Shown: positions 1-13,404 of the stretch, one piece after another
Layout of the letters: every line of letters starts with the position of its first letter
Position numbering within the stretch: the first letter of the stretch is position 1
Source of the DNA: Nomia melanderi
Lineage: Eukaryota; Arthropoda; Insecta; Hymenoptera; Halictidae
Direction: 5' to 3'
DNA: 64,000 bases
Assembly: GCF_051020985.1 (NCBI RefSeq)
Contig: NC_134999.1
Location: forward strand, 25,887,160 to 25,951,159
Made by a program: the position numbers and the translations under genes
Notes under the pieces: model-generated
Database searches by the model: none
What the model saw: the letters and a program-made list of their open reading frames with translations, nothing else
Told to the model about the DNA's origin: nothing

Positions 1-2
1 TA

Positions 3-172
3 CCACGAGCATATAGCGACATTTACATCGTATCATTCAGATGGCGCGACTCTTTGTACATCGTGAAGTATGCACGATCCTTCGGATCAGAACCTGCCCT
101 TCCACGAATTGAGGAAAGTGCGCCTAATAAATGTAACAAGTTCACCGAGGACACCGCAGGAAATATGTATTA
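3..172 (+). CDS. possible 3'-terminal coding exon of a gene entering from the left (partial)
   Basis: Frame 3 is open from the window edge to a TAG at 170-172. It encodes about 56 residues (beginning PRAYSDIYIVSF and ending TEDTAGNMY). The stretch is richer in G+C than the DNA that follows, and an AATAAA occurs near 190, as expected just past a last exon. I do not recognise the protein. A 170-base open frame at a window edge is weak evidence, so this may be chance or a conserved non-coding element. No upstream splice acceptor can be seen because the window starts here. Confidence 0.22.
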
Positions 173-3100
173 GGTACAGAAATGATTTTAATAAAATTAT
201 TGTACTTGGTGCTTAATTTCTTTTGTACCTATAAAAATGAAACAGACACATTGCAATATTTAAAAAACAGAACATCTGTAATTTAATAATAGATATAGAA
301 CAAATATTGAACAATACATTTTTAAATTTTCTTATACATAGTATTATGATATTGTAACATGTGATTCTTAAGGAAATTACGGGGACCAATTTTTAAATAC
401 AATCTAATTTTTATGATCTTGTCACACCTTACTTTTGGAAAAATTACAAACGATCAATTTCTAAATGTTATCTAATTCACACATTTTTCGCAGAATTAAT
501 TGTGCAACATGTATTAAATTAATTGTGCATGTGGTAAATAAAATAAGATTGTTATACGATGTTCTACAATGGCACGTCATAAATTAATCCCCCGTGTTTA
601 ATTAACCTTTGATCACGTTGAATTAGTGATTTTATTAATTCTCTCTAATGAATGATGATATGTTCAGAATACTATATAGTTACGTTTCGATAAACTCAAT
701 GTCGCACGAAAGTTAATCCGTTTTAGTCGTGTTCTATCGAATTTCGTTCCGGTTCTACGCTGATTTGACTGTGTGTCCTCTTTTTTCAATTTAGAACTGT
801 CCTGATTGGCTGTGTTTGTGTTGGACTGGTGGTTGTCGACTTTCGTTAATGAAAAGTTTAAAGCGTGGACGTGTCTGGCAGGAGTTTTTAACTGTCACAT
901 TGAAAGCTTGATACTACAAATCTCTGCCAGCCTTGTATCTCAATTACATATGTCTGCTGATCTCATTTTGTGCCCAGCTGTTTTATTTTTTTCAAGGCCA
1001 ACCATGGAAATTAATTCTCATACTCGACCTTTTCACTACAAACAACATGTGAAAATAAAGTAACGACATTAAGTAATTGTGACTTATCCTTGTTTAATAT
1101 GTTCTTCGTCTCCTTGAAAACTACTTTATTCGCATATACGAAAAAAAATAATGAAAACAAGATATTGGGAAAGGAGAGTGAATAAGAATTTTTTTAATTT
1201 AGATGAAAGAAAATTTTTAGTTCGTTTCTATGGTTGATATTTAAGTTGCTATAATAATACAAGATGATCTATTGCGTATAGTAAATAATTTAAAGGACAA
1301 CACTCCAATTCAAAATAAGACGAAAATCAAGACTAACAAACTTGCATTTTGGTTTCTTTTTCAAGTTAATAATTAAATTTTGTTAATGACAGCGCAAAAG
1401 TCAGTTCTTGTCAGTGTCTAGTCATTCATGATAGCCTATATTCATACTGACCCACCTCACACTCATCATTATTAACGAATCGTTGTAATTTAAGTTTTGT
1501 AATATCGATAATGTGAAGACGATAAAGGAACTACAATTCTTCATTCTTAATTTTCCTTTAATCTTGGCTTTTGAGATCACATCTTAAATAATCTACAAAA
1601 AATAGTGAAATTTCTTCTAGTAAATATTGAAATCATTTATCACGCTAATTAAAAGAGACACTCCTCATGCTCATTACATGACATTGCCCTCTAATCTATT
1701 TTATTCTTTACATATATTTCGCAATCTCATTTTCACGTATTTATTTTCGATCGATATAACTTATAATTACAATGAGAAAGTATTATTATCTATTTTTCAT
1801 ACATTCGATGTAACAATTGTGCATCCACGTATCGATAATTTATACAAATGTATGCAAACGAATTCAGTAGTCATTTTAAGCAGTCCCACCGTTTTGCCTT
1901 TAATCAGCGAAACAGTAGGCGAACAACAAAGAGCGTATCTCATTGAAGATTGAAATGTCAGAGTTTTCAGAGCTCAACAGGGATCGATCGCCACTTCGAA
2001 ACTGCTCGAACTGCAATTCCGTTTCGCGTCGGCTGAGCGTCTTCTTGCTTTTTAATGACAACCTAAAGGTCAGAAAAATTTTCGTTCTTACGACAGAAGG
2101 TGTGTCGCGTAGCTGCTCGTGGGGGCCCGTGAAGATCATCCGCGTAAGTTGCCTTTCAGAGGCGTCGACGCCACTGAATCTTTCTTTTCGCAGCACCCAG
2201 TATTTCTTTTAATATTTCTAACTGCGTTTGTCAGATCAAATAAAAAAATAAATATACCAATCTAAAAAAAAATTAATATGCCATTACATTTGGAGAAAAT
2301 TTATTATTAAACTATTTTTCAGGATTTATTCTGCGAGGGAAATTTTATGAACACAATATACATTTTTATAACAATAAATTAATATAATATATCACGTAGC
2401 ATATTAATTTCTTTTTAACGTCTTTTTACATCAAACTCATATGACGGAGTGAGAAAAAATAAAATATTAAACATTTGCTATCCAATGTTTAATATAGTCG
2501 ATAATATAATTTATAATTCTCAATTTCTAACACCTCTCGAGTTAAAATAAAAAGAATTCTATCAAATCTGCGCTCTATGCTTCTGAAATCAATGTTTATT
2601 TAGTGAAACTAAACACGTTAAATTTAATCACTCTAAATTTTCATTGATTTTTAAAAATTTGATTAGATCTTACTTCTTTTAATTACACTGTTTTTCCGGC
2701 AGTTTTTAAGATTTACGTTGGAGTTGAAAATTATTTAGTGACAGGCTCGTTTTATTTTATTCTGACTTAATGCAACGACTTTTTCCGTTTCTGCAGAAAT
2801 AGGGTTCTTTCGGTTTCCTTATGAAATGTTTCTTTATATATTTCCCAACAAAGCCCAGCGCGTGAAAAGGAAACGAGTGTACTTGATAACAAAAACGAGG
2901 AAAGATATGAGAGAAAAAGAGATCGCCAAGGGAGAAACTCAGATACAAAGGAGAGCCGTCGTTAACGGTGATACAGTAGACAGGTGAAAATTTTCTCAAC
3001 GAAACTGGAGAATGATTCAGTTATGAAATAAGACGAAAAACCTTGTTAACGAAGTTCATACGATACCGTGGACAACGTATGGAACAGGGTTACATTAATG

Positions 3101-3740
3101 TGTGGTGTACGATAACTCAATTGTAATATGTCTACATCGATAACCGTTACAACGTGTAACTAATTTAAAATATCAATGTTCTGAAAGGTAAATAGATCCA
3201 CTAATTAGAATAAAACTATCGATTATAATAAGCGTCATTCTAAGCAAACAATGCACGATAAGATCTGAAACAAAGATTAATAAAATTGAAAAATCGTTTT
3301 TTACTATGACTTTATGAAATATCCTACAAAATCACTTTAAGTAAACATATTCATTTCGACAGTAATAAAAATTCAAATTAAAATGTAACTCTCAATTATT
3401 AATTTAGAAATATCTTTAATATAGTTGATAGTGCTTAAAATAACTAACAATAATTTTAAATTAATATGCACATGTTTATTTCTAAAAACAAGCTATTTCT
3501 CTTACATCGTACTTTCTAATCGATTTCAAAGAGTTTGAAAAATAAGTATCAGATAAATCTCTCTATTGCTCAGATTATAATTACATAATAAATCAGATGC
3601 TTAATATGAAATGCATGAAAAGTTGTTTATTCGCATCGCGAATGAACGTAAAAGTGTAAATAAAGAACTTTCTTTTTTATTTCTTGGACACAGTGGCCAA
3701 TACCAGTTTTCAATCAGTTGTGTGGTCATTAAAAAAAGAA
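173..3740. other. A+T-rich intergenic or intronic DNA with one GC-richer patch
   Basis: No gene is supported here. A patch at about 1940-2200 has higher G+C and opposing open frames of 98 (minus) and 89 (plus) codons. Neither frame resembles a known family, and overlapping frames on both strands usually mean compositional openness. The rest is homopolymer-rich A+T sequence with no clear repeat structure. Confidence 0.5.
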
Positions 3741-3756
3741 AAATATACTCGTCCTA

Positions 3757-3945
3757 ATGGTTGCACTGCACCATTCATGTCGGAACATTGTATCTGTTTC
3801 CCCGCGCATCAAAAGTGCAATTTGCATTCCGATGGATGAAAGAAGCGTCGACGGGATTGCTTGCCACAGGACACAGTGTGGCGAGTATGGGCGAATCATG
3901 CAGCTCGTTTATAGCCGCCTGAGAGAAGATGAGACGATCGCGTAA
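3757..3945 (+). CDS. weak exon-like stretch followed by a consensus splice donor
   Basis: An ATG at 3757 opens a 62-codon frame (MVALHHSCRNIVSVSPRIKS...). Its last sense codons run directly into CGC|GTAAGT, a consensus donor, and the apparent stop codon is formed by that donor. The block (about 3640-4160) is markedly richer in G+C than its flanks. I recognise no domain and found no partner exon. It could be a first coding exon, a non-coding exon, or a conserved regulatory block. Confidence 0.18.
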   Translation: MVALHHSCRNIVSVSPRIKSAICIPMDERSVDGIACHRTQCGEYGRIMQLVYSRLREDETIA

Positions 3946-4849
3946 GTTGCGCGCGAATAGATACCTTGTATAGATCATGATGGACATAAACAAGACGATG
4001 ATGAAAAAACACTACGGCTGCGTGTTCAAGGAACCGTGAAACGATACCGACGAAAATTTTATGGTATGGCGAACATGAGAGAGGAATCAATAAAATTTTA
4101 TTCGTGCAATAAGTCACCGATAAAAAGAGTCTGAGTAAAGTGAGTACATGTGACATTTTAACTTAATTGAGCTGTTTCACATTTGCTTGGAATTTCTTCA
4201 TTATCCATCATACAATATCGATATTCATAGTGATCATTGTTATCGTTACTTTTATCGTTATTAGATCGTAATCAGTGATTGGATCTGTAATCAAGTATTA
4301 TAGAAACTATTCTTTGGAAAGCGGTTACCAAGGAAATAATGACCATCTCCGGAGCTTGAAGGCGACAGAGGTAAATTAAATATTATAGATCTTCATTTTT
4401 TAAGTTTTCTACTTTGGAACGTTAAAGTGATACAGTATAAATATATTGAATCCACAATTTAATTATATTACTAACTACTGGCATCTATCAAAACGAAGTT
4501 GTTAAAAAATAATTTTATTTAATTGTGACACAGAAGAATTGAAATTTATAGATAAATCAAAACGAGAGGAGAAAGATAAAACTGCAGAACATTCACACAC
4601 AAAACATAATACTGAAATATCGAAAAATATAAAATTCTAACAAACAATATTTACAATGATTAAAAACGATAAACACATACACAGTTGATGAATGAAACAA
4701 TTTAAATATCTTCGAGGAACTTAAAAGTTTGCGTTTGAGTAAATTAACAAACATATTTATCCTGTGAAATAGAATTGAAAAATATTTCAATTCTAGACTT
4801 ACACCACTTTCATAACTGCCGACGTAATTAATACCCCTGCCTTCTTTAA

Positions 4850-5570
4850 ATAGAATTAATCTCTGAATAAAGTCGAAGCGCGGTGCATGTAAAGGGGTAT
4901 CCTACGAGTTTCATTGAAACCAGATACGCAAGAAATCTAAAAGGTCGCCAGATCGCTGGGTAAGGTCTCGTGTCGTCTAAGAATGTCGCGTCGGATAAAA
5001 GAAAGGATCCTCGTGTTCCGGGATTGAGTTCCGTTCGAATACGCCCCTGATCGCGGGCGTATTAGCTGTAATGCTAAATGTGGACACTCAGAAGCATGAC
5101 GTAGTGCCCCCTAGAAACGGCTACGTGCCGTAGTGTCATAATGCGCGCGTCCTTTGAAGCCGCTTTTCAAGTTGTGTAATCACATTTAATAATGACGGGC
5201 TGGCGATTACCGCAGCCGCCTCGGCTTGTCGGCCACGATTTTACTTGATTTTATGTTATGACGCCTTAAAGGACGCCGCGAGGGAAATTTTCACGACTCC
5301 GGAGCCGAACTAAATCATTGCAAATTCTTCCAAGAAGATGGCTTGCAAAATGTTCACCCTTCTCATCTTTTCTTTTCATCGATCAGCGAAACACATTGCC
5401 GTGCGAAGGAACGATTGAGTTTATAATCAGGATCAATCATACACGGGCCTTAGATTTCCATAATCTCGCGAAGGTTACGAATGGAATTTTAGAAAACCTT
5501 TTCGTGCATCACGATGATGCATTCTGTACACTTATCGTGGTGAGGATAATCGTGTTCTGTTTGAATGAAT
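4850..5570. promoter_or_regulatory. GC/CpG-rich island, putative conserved regulatory element
   Basis: About 700 bases of balanced base composition sit in A+T-rich DNA, with many CpGs and no convincing coding frame. An 86-codon plus frame at 5318-5578 resembles nothing. The block contains GTAGTGCCCCCTAG near 5101, which resembles the core of insulator-protein (CTCF-type) sites, and several ATTA homeodomain-type cores. The regulatory role is inferred from composition and motifs only. Confidence 0.3.
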
Positions 5571-5579
5571 CGCTTTGAG

Positions 5580-8500
5580 AAATTGTTTTGTTGGTAATGT
5601 TAGATGATTAATTTGGTTTATGGATGTCTAATGGACTTCTTAATGTAACTGTACGTGTGTATACGGAAATCGTTAAATATCAATTCTCGATTCTTACATT
5701 AAACAGGAGATATTGTAATTTAACTATTTGATAGAACAATATATTACGTATTTACAAATAAATGAATTGGGATACAATGAATTGAATTTTAAATTGTATT
5801 AGGTTGTTATATACATATGGTATTGATGATAAATTGAATTGAATCTTTATGTAATTAATATAATCCATAAATAAATCATTAATAATTAATAATTAGTATT
5901 TGATAACACTAAATTATCATTGTAGTAAAATCAAGCACAACCTTTATATTTTTATTAAATGCAGATATTATAAATTATAAATAGTTTTATAATTCAAATT
6001 AAATCGAATATATTTATACTAATTTTTTGTGGTTAAAATATTTGATTGCTTTATTATTATCAGTAACATTTAAAATTTTACTTTTTTATATAATAAAAAA
6101 TAGTTACATGTACAAAGTATTAATGGAAATTATATTCACGATCTTTTAACCACTTACAATTATTTGTTTAATCATGCATTAGAAATTATGACTGGTATCT
6201 CGGAAACAATTACGTATCGCTCAAGCTATGAGTCATCAGAATAATCTTGCTTAGATACGGTTTATTATTTAAACATGCATAGAAACATTCACTTAATTGA
6301 ACATAAATGAGATGAAACAATCGGTTTTAATTACTAACATACATTTTGTCACAGGCCAACCTCTCACTGATCTCTACGTTTGATTGATTGATGTGATGAT
6401 ACGCTAAGTGATCTGACACAAGAACCGTTTCCAACATCTCATACTGGGTGTTTATTACGACAGGATGAAAATTTATGAACCTAAATTATTAAGAATATTT
6501 TAACAATTAGAATTATAACAACATTATTAATACCCAAACAAATTGCGTAAAGTTATTGTTTAAATATGCAACTACAAAAAAATTATAAAAGGAGGTAAAA
6601 GTGAAGATTAAGTGGAAACGATATATAGCATTCCTTGTACACTTTTTTTCCTAGAGGAGCAAAGTGTTTAACCATCATCATAACACATTAAATTTGTATC
6701 ACGATTAAAAACATTTGAGACTCGATATATAATATAGTTATGTAATGCCCGATGCAGATGCGCAGTGCAATATCCTTGTAATTACTCAACACGTTTGGTC
6801 ACTCGAATCACTGGAATTTTTACGATACCCACACGCAACATTTCATCATACTCATGCAAATTGAAGTTGTCTTATACCGGTCATTTCACTTAAATATTAG
6901 CTAAATAAAATCGTCAATTTCGCCAACTTAATATTTGGGAATTAAGATTACTGCTCGACTCTAACAAAGTTGCAAATAAATCCATATATTTATCCAATTT
7001 CATACAGATAACAGTGTATTACTCTTTATCATTTATTATTTTACGACACATAAAGAAAACTGATGACCTTTATCTTGTTCTTTCAGCTACGTAAGTGAAA
7101 TTTCATTAATTACAATAAAGTATAATTCTCTTAATTGAGTGCCTCAGAATAATATTGGTCTAACTTTTATTCCTTAGTTTTTAATTTATATTAATTTTTA
7201 TATTGATGTTAATTATTATTATATTGATTATATATTGATATTAATCATAATTAATATTATTATTAATAAATATTAAAATGAATATTAATTATTAATATTG
7301 AGAATTGTAACATTAGTATATATTTAATTAATCCAAGAACATTTCATAAAAGTTTTTTTCTCGAAAATTTAGAAATAAGAATTAGACTACTATCATTTTG
7401 AGCTACTCGATGCATGAAAATACTTATAATTTACGTATAGTATAGAGTAGTTTGCGTAAACCGTAGAACAAACTTCCTGTTCTATCAAAGAATGCTTTCA
7501 TGATCTGAGTAATCCCTCTTTCCATGAATTCGCGATTCCGTAAAAAAGCGAAGGCATGAAACAACAATAGCATACATCATCTGCGTTTATCTTGGTATGC
7601 TGTCTATGAATACCCTTTAATAACTAGTTTTTAATATCCTGCTCGTCATAGACTCTGATTATGTAGATTTACAGATAACCCTCCTTGTTTTCACGGAATC
7701 TTCGAGAATTCCGTGTTATTTGCATCGTCAGTTGCAACAAATACATTTCCGCAACCTTTTGTTGCTTTGAACTTGACTAAAACATTAATAAAACAATTCG
7801 AAGAATTGAATGATTAAAATTATTAATGTGTAACATTTCCAACTTTATTTCAATTATTTTATTCAAAATGTTTCTTTGAGTTGATTTTAACGATTTGAAA
7901 TTAAAATTTGACTTTATATTAATATATATGTTTTTATCATTTTCATTTAATATATTTAAAATAATTATTAAATGTATCTGTCTGTTATTCTCTATCACTT
8001 TTTTTAACATACTTCTTTTTGTTACTTCAACTTTTTCGTCCCTTTATAAATATCTTAAGAAATGTTTTTTTTCTTATATATAACAGAACAAAAAGTATAA
8101 TAGGCAATATTTATTAAGGAATGTGAATAATTGGAAGCTGTTAAATAATTATTAATACTTCGATGTTTTTCAACATTATATTCAAGTTGTCAGCGGACCA
8201 CATTCGTAACTAAAGGGCTGAATTATTTAAAAATGAAATGTTAAATTAGTAACTTCCATGACTGTAAACATTAAACTCATCTTACCACATAATTTAATTA
8301 CCTTATCTTATTTTCATATTGAATGAAAACTAAAATACGCGTAAACGAAATATTATGGTGAAAAAAAGGCACTTAACTTTCACTGAAAAAAGTGAAAACA
8401 AAATTCTCCGATATTCATTCGGGTATTCACAGATATGTATTCTCAACCTCTCTCAAAAGAAAATTTTTGTGAACATAAATTATTTCACGTATAATTCTTT

Positions 8501-8660
8501 TTTTAGAATAACGCAAATTTTTGTGAATTTAATTCTACTATTGATTTGTATTGTAAATATTAAGATTGCTTTCTCAAATTACAATAAGATACAATTCTTC
8601 AAATTTTCCATATAAAACTGTATCAACACTAATTTTCGTTTCTGAACTATTTCATTTTCA
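5580..8660. other. A+T-rich DNA without a gene
   Basis: Nothing coding is supported. The stretch at 7185-7310 is low-complexity TTAAT/ATATT sequence. Open frames at 7777-8083 and 8355-8615 consist almost entirely of Ile, Asn, Lys, Phe and Leu codons, as expected by chance in A+T-rich DNA. Confidence 0.5.
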
Positions 8661-8665
8661 TTCCT

Positions 8666-9420
8666 TAAAGTAAGAACGGTTTCGAGGGGACGTGTTCCTC
8701 GCCGTTATCGGGAACCTCCTTCCCCAGTCACGACTTAAATAAGACTAATGCGCTGTGTCAGGCCCCCTTGAGAGTACGTTCTGAATTAATTAATTCAACT
8801 GTGAAAAGCACTGCACCACTGAAACAATGCAAGGTATGGCAAAAAAATACCGCGAAATCTTTGTTCAGCCAAGAAGGCTGCGGCGTAAAGATGGGTCAAC
8901 CTTTCGCCTTGCGATTATGTAAGACCTCGGACTGACTGACCTTTAGGTTCGTTCATGGCATGCGGCATTTACGTAATTTACCGATTACGATGTATTAGAG
9001 TCTTCTGAACCTAGAAACTAGTTCTCCTTCTCGCTCTAATATTTTTAAAATACGTTGAACACATGTCTCATCCCCATTCTACTCGGCTGTATTCGATAAA
9101 GTATTCGCCCTTTGATGACGATCCCAGTTGTTAATTAGACCAGTAAAGTATAGCTAGCACTCGTTACGCATGACCCTTTTTCAGTAATTTCATCAGTCTT
9201 CTGTAGAAAGGCGGGATTCGTTTCGCGAATTGGGCACACAGTGTTCAAAATACGTTCTGCAACGTAAGTAGTGTCAAAGTGAAGCGCAAGCGCCTCCTCC
9301 CTCTACCGCTACATTTTTCGTAACGGTTGTTAATGAACTAACACCACAGTTCTGTTATCCCATATTCATCCTCTCAGCATACTACCTGCTGTTTATTTAT
9401 CCCTGCTGCGCGCCACATAG
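8666..9420. promoter_or_regulatory. duplicated GC-rich block, putative conserved element (copy A)
   Basis: This is the best-conserved part of the duplication outside FIS1. Long runs agree with 19283-20030, including the stretch around GTCACGACTTAAATAAGAC. One frame is open without an ATG for about 87 codons here, but in copy B it stops after about 57 codons. A protein-coding role is therefore doubtful and a duplicated enhancer or other regulatory block is likelier. Confidence 0.35.
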
Positions 9421-9540
9421 TCCTTATTTACGAAATTATGTTATTCCAAATATTTTATTAGATCGTTACTTTTCGTATGAATAAAATTGTAGTTTTCTTG
9501 TAATCTAAACAATTTTTGTGCAAATATATCAAAACATTAT

Positions 9541-9748
9541 AGTATAAAGAATTTTTATATAGTATATGCTATAAAGAATTTTTTAATTTATTGTACCTTT
9601 AAAAGAAAAATCGGAAGCGGCACGAGAGAAATGTATAAAAAAATAGTATAAAGAATTTTTAGATAGTACATAGTACACATAATTTTTTGATTTATCGTAC
9701 CTTTGAAAGAAAAATTGTAAGCGGCACGAGAGAATGTGAAATATATCT
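9541..9748. repeat. two-copy tandem repeat, unit about 104 bp
   Basis: A unit beginning AGTATAAAGAATTTTTA and ending in AGCGGCACGAGAGAA starts at 9541 and again at 9645, with a few substitutions between copies. It lies between the duplicated GC-rich block and the Maf gene and has no counterpart in copy B. Confidence 0.7.
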
Positions 9749-10439
9749 GTCACTTCTTTTTTTTATCCTATATTCAAAAGAAAACTGTTTTATTTTCTTG
9801 TAGTATGTTCTCAATATTTTGATGAATGAAATAGCACTTCGTAACAGTTTTATTATATGTCATTATTTGAAATGTCTAATCTTCATATAATATCGTGTAT
9901 AGCGATATAAATTCTGCCATTTTTACTCCATTTCGCATTTAATATAACGTGACAGATTTACACATTCGAAGTATCTTGAAAATTTCATTAAATGTTATCA
10001 AATAGTATAATAGTGATTTCTATAAGAAATTATTTATTTTCTTTTTGAAAAAGGATATCTTTTATCAATAATTAATATGTATAATAATTTCAATATAATA
10101 GTAAATATTAGAATTCATTCTATGTTCTAAGCATGACAAATGTATAAATAAAGATTTTTTTATTAGAGTTATTATGACAATTATTGTTACATACGTTTTA
10201 CCTACTTTCAATTAATAAATCATAAATATAGTTTTAGTTGTAAAAAGCAGTCAAACACGTTTATTGGCGTAAGTCGTGCCTAGCGACATCTAGAAAGATT
10301 ACCTAGACATCAAAACAAATGATAAAGTGAAGAATAGTGTGGAAAATAGAATTCATAAATATAAAAGAAATACTAATCTTATAAACATTAAAGCATATTC
10401 TTAAAGGTCATCTTTTAAGTCTATTTAACATCCTAAATA

Positions 10440-11483
10440 ATGTTAGAACAAACAATGCAAGCTTTATCAACAAGTAGAGTCATTTTAGCTAGTGGTTCTC
10501 CTAGGCGACATGAGATAATAAACAAATTGGTAATACATTTTGTAATATAAAAATTTGGTATTAAAAATTCTATTTATAAGCATTATCATAACAAATATTA
10601 ATGGTGTTAACCTACTAAAAGAAAGCAGAAACTCTTTTCATAATATTTAAAGTACATTTTTGAAGAAATTATAATAGCATTTTAGTAACCATTAATGTCT
10701 ATACGATTTACAATTGTATATTCTTATTTTATATCAATGTTGTCATAGCTTACTGAATAAAGCATTTTTTGATGAATTATTAATTAGTAAATATGTATAT
10801 ACTAGGGTATAAATGCAGAAGTAGTACCTTCAACTTATGATGAAAACTTAGATATATCCGCATATAAGAATTACGGAAAATATGTTCAGGATTTAGCAAA
10901 ATATAAAGTACAAGAAGTATTCAACAGATTAAAAGAAGATATTGTACCACCTTCTTTAATAATTGGTGCAGACACTATGGTTGCAATGGGTGATGTAATT
11001 TATGGAAAACCAAAAAATAAGACGCATGCATTTGAAATGTTATCAAGGTACAACGATTAGTTGTTATGTTAATAAGATAAAGCTATAAAAATTGAATGTC
11101 TATTATCCTGTAGTCTAGCAGGAAAAGAACATACAGTTTATACGGGTGTATGTTTAAAAACACCTAAGACAGAAAAAAATTTTTATCAATCTACAAAAGT
11201 AACATTTGGAAATATATCAGCAGAGCAAATAGAAACATATATTAAATCTGGAGAACCTTTGTAAGTATAAATTATTTTGTGTCTTTGTAAAATTTATCAT
11301 GACATTTTATGAAATAATTTTTCTATAAAAATTTTCATGTAAAGTGATAAGGCTGGAGGATATGGTGTGCAAGATATGGGTGGTTGCTTTATTGAAAAAA
11401 TAAATGGTGACTTTTATACTGTAATGGGTATGCCATTATATTCGTTAACAAAGCATTTGAATGAAATTTTCTCCAACAATTAA
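10440..11483 (+). CDS. Maf-family nucleoside triphosphate pyrophosphatase (ASMTL N-terminal-like), 4 exons
   Basis: Maf proteins hydrolyse non-canonical or selected canonical NTPs (dTTP/UTP and modified forms) to the monophosphate plus pyrophosphate, a house-cleaning role in the cytosol. Exons are 10440-10529, 10806-11047, 11114-11260 and 11345-11483, all bounded by GT/AG with matching phases. They join to 618 bases, or 205 aa plus stop, the usual length for the family. Family motifs are present: LASGSPRR near residue 17 (the N-terminal S-x-R-R nucleotide-binding loop), GADTMV near 85 (conserved Asp), and GEPFDKAGGYGVQ near 155 (the K-x-G-Y-x-Q catalytic segment). The start is the first ATG; a second Met lies at residue 6. 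It resembles the N-terminal domain of animal ASMTL, but no methyltransferase domain follows. It sits only in copy A of the segmental duplication. Specificity cannot be set from sequence alone. Confidence 0.93.
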
Positions 11484-11944
11484 TATTTTAATTTGTTAAG
11501 TTGATAATTTATTTTATAATAAATATTGATAGAAAAAACAAAATGGTTTATATATTTTTAACCGTTATATACTTTTAATATTTTATACCGTTTATATATT
11601 TATATATATTTTAGTTTATATATTTTATACTGTTATGCATATATATATAACATTATATATATATATAATACAATTTTTTTATTCTTTTATTGTCAGTAAA
11701 CAAATATTTAAAGTTATAAATTATAATTATAATATAAGTAGAATTTATTTTATGCGAGAAAAACAAAAATTATAACACAAAGACACAACAAAATAAAATT
11801 TTTTATTTTTTATGATTAAATAATTTTGAATGCTTAGTGCTAGTTTTGAATTATTGCAAATATTAATTGTAAATTTCTATATAATAATATCCATTATAAA
11901 ACTTGGTCTTATTAAAAAAAAATTCTTTACTATATGGCTGTAAA
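11484..11944. other. Maf 3' flank, A+T-rich
   Basis: An AATAAA-type signal occurs within about 40 bases of the Maf stop (near 11518), suggesting a very short 3' UTR. TA-rich microsatellite-like sequence follows at 11590-11670. No gene is seen before the duplicated FIS1 promoter block. Confidence 0.5.
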
Positions 11945-13404
11945 ATTATTTAAATAGGCTTTTAAACTGCGTCGTTCATTGGCCAATGCAGTAGTATTTG
12001 AACTGAAAACTACATCTAGTTATTACATTTGACAATCCGATTTGCTGATGTAAAGTTGGTAAATTTGTAATAAATTGATTGCTTTTACGGTAAGATAAAT
12101 TATTGTTGTGTGCATTTTACGTAACTTGTACTATAAAATTGAAGATTGTTTAAAAGAAATCGTTTCTTCTTATAATATGCAGGTAAGTTATTTTAATGAA
12201 GATACGTAACACATTTAATGTGTTTATGTTTTTTCACATATGTATTTCGAAGTAATAGTATGATCAAATTTGTTATTATGCCAATGTTAATTAATTTTTT
12301 TTATTACAATTTAATATTTTGGGAATTATTCTTAGAGGTTATGTAAGTTTAATTCAATAGTTATTATTGTTTTATGAAATCGTAGAACAAAATTCAGTTT
12401 TGCAGCAAATTTATTTTTGAAACATTTTCTAGAAATCTAATGATTTGAAAGGCATTGTTTCATTCTATTTATAATAAATTTATTAACTCTTGTTTATTTG
12501 TAATATTATGTGGCTTAATCTTTTTTTCAATTTATTTCATGTATGATTACTTATTTTGATATATAGTTACTGTGCTTTTATCAGTTTTTGAAAGCTTCAT
12601 AATAGTGAATTGTTTGTTACACATAAAATACATACGCTATAGATTATTGTCATTAGATGTATATGTATTATGACTTCTTTGTTAAGAATAAAGTGTTTCC
12701 AAAAATTATAATCTTTGTTTAAATATTATTTAGTTAATTAGATTAACTTTCATGTCTCTAGATAAATATTTACTACTAGAATGGATTTGTTACATGAAAA
12801 AATATTTACATGAATGATATAAGGAGGTATACTTTTTGATTGAGATAAATCTTTTTTATATTATTAATTTAATAAATACAAGAGTCAAATTCCTTTTTTT
12901 AAATATATTTTTTATTAGATAATTTATTTGTATGTTTAAATACAACTTTAATAACCTATGAAATATCCATTTGATTTTGTCTGATTTTTGAGATATTATG
13001 CAAGCAAATGCATAGAAGAAATATAATGCCCAAGAGAGAAAATATCGCTGATGGCCTGTGTTGGGTGCTCAAGTGCTGAAACTTATATGCTTAATGCTGT
13101 CTACCCAAATTTATTACTTGACCAACTCAGACTATCACCGATTCATTTAAAGAAATTTACAGCATTGCTTTCAAACTCTGAAGAACAAGATTCCAACTAT
13201 TAAATAACACTTGGACATGCTAGAATAAAGGTAATGTATAATATTTTGAACAAAATTTAATTTATCATTAAATATTTAAGTTTATATTATATTTACAGAG
13301 ATAAAGAAAGGCTTCATCATATGTTACAGGAGTTATTAGTCTTAAATCTGGAAATATACAGGTATAACTTCTAGAAATGTTGATCAAGAAAAAGTGGAAA
13401 AAAG
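11945..13404 (+). pseudogene. FIS1 pseudogene (copy A of the duplication)
   Basis: The dead duplicate of the FIS1 gene at 21393-23126. The promoter block with its TGGCCAATG (CCAAT) motif is retained near 11980. The exon 1 remnant is 12139-12182: the start codon is TTG, a TAA falls at codon 5, and the remnant is one base short, but its GTAAGT donor survives. Exon 2 survives only as its 3' end (to 13230, donor intact); its 5' part is replaced by unrelated sequence at about 13010-13180. The exon 3 remnant, 13299-13404, is exactly as long as the functional exon (106 bp) and keeps acceptor and donor, but has TAA at its second and about its 23rd codons. Exon 4 is not recognisable. Because introns are retained, this is a DNA-level duplicate, not a retrocopy. 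Confidence 0.85.

Noticed and set aside
13010..13180. Minus-strand peptide resembling a kinase subdomain (EHPTQAISDIFSLG) inside the FIS1 pseudogene
   Set aside because: The match is a short stretch with stops on both sides; too weak to call a gene fragment.
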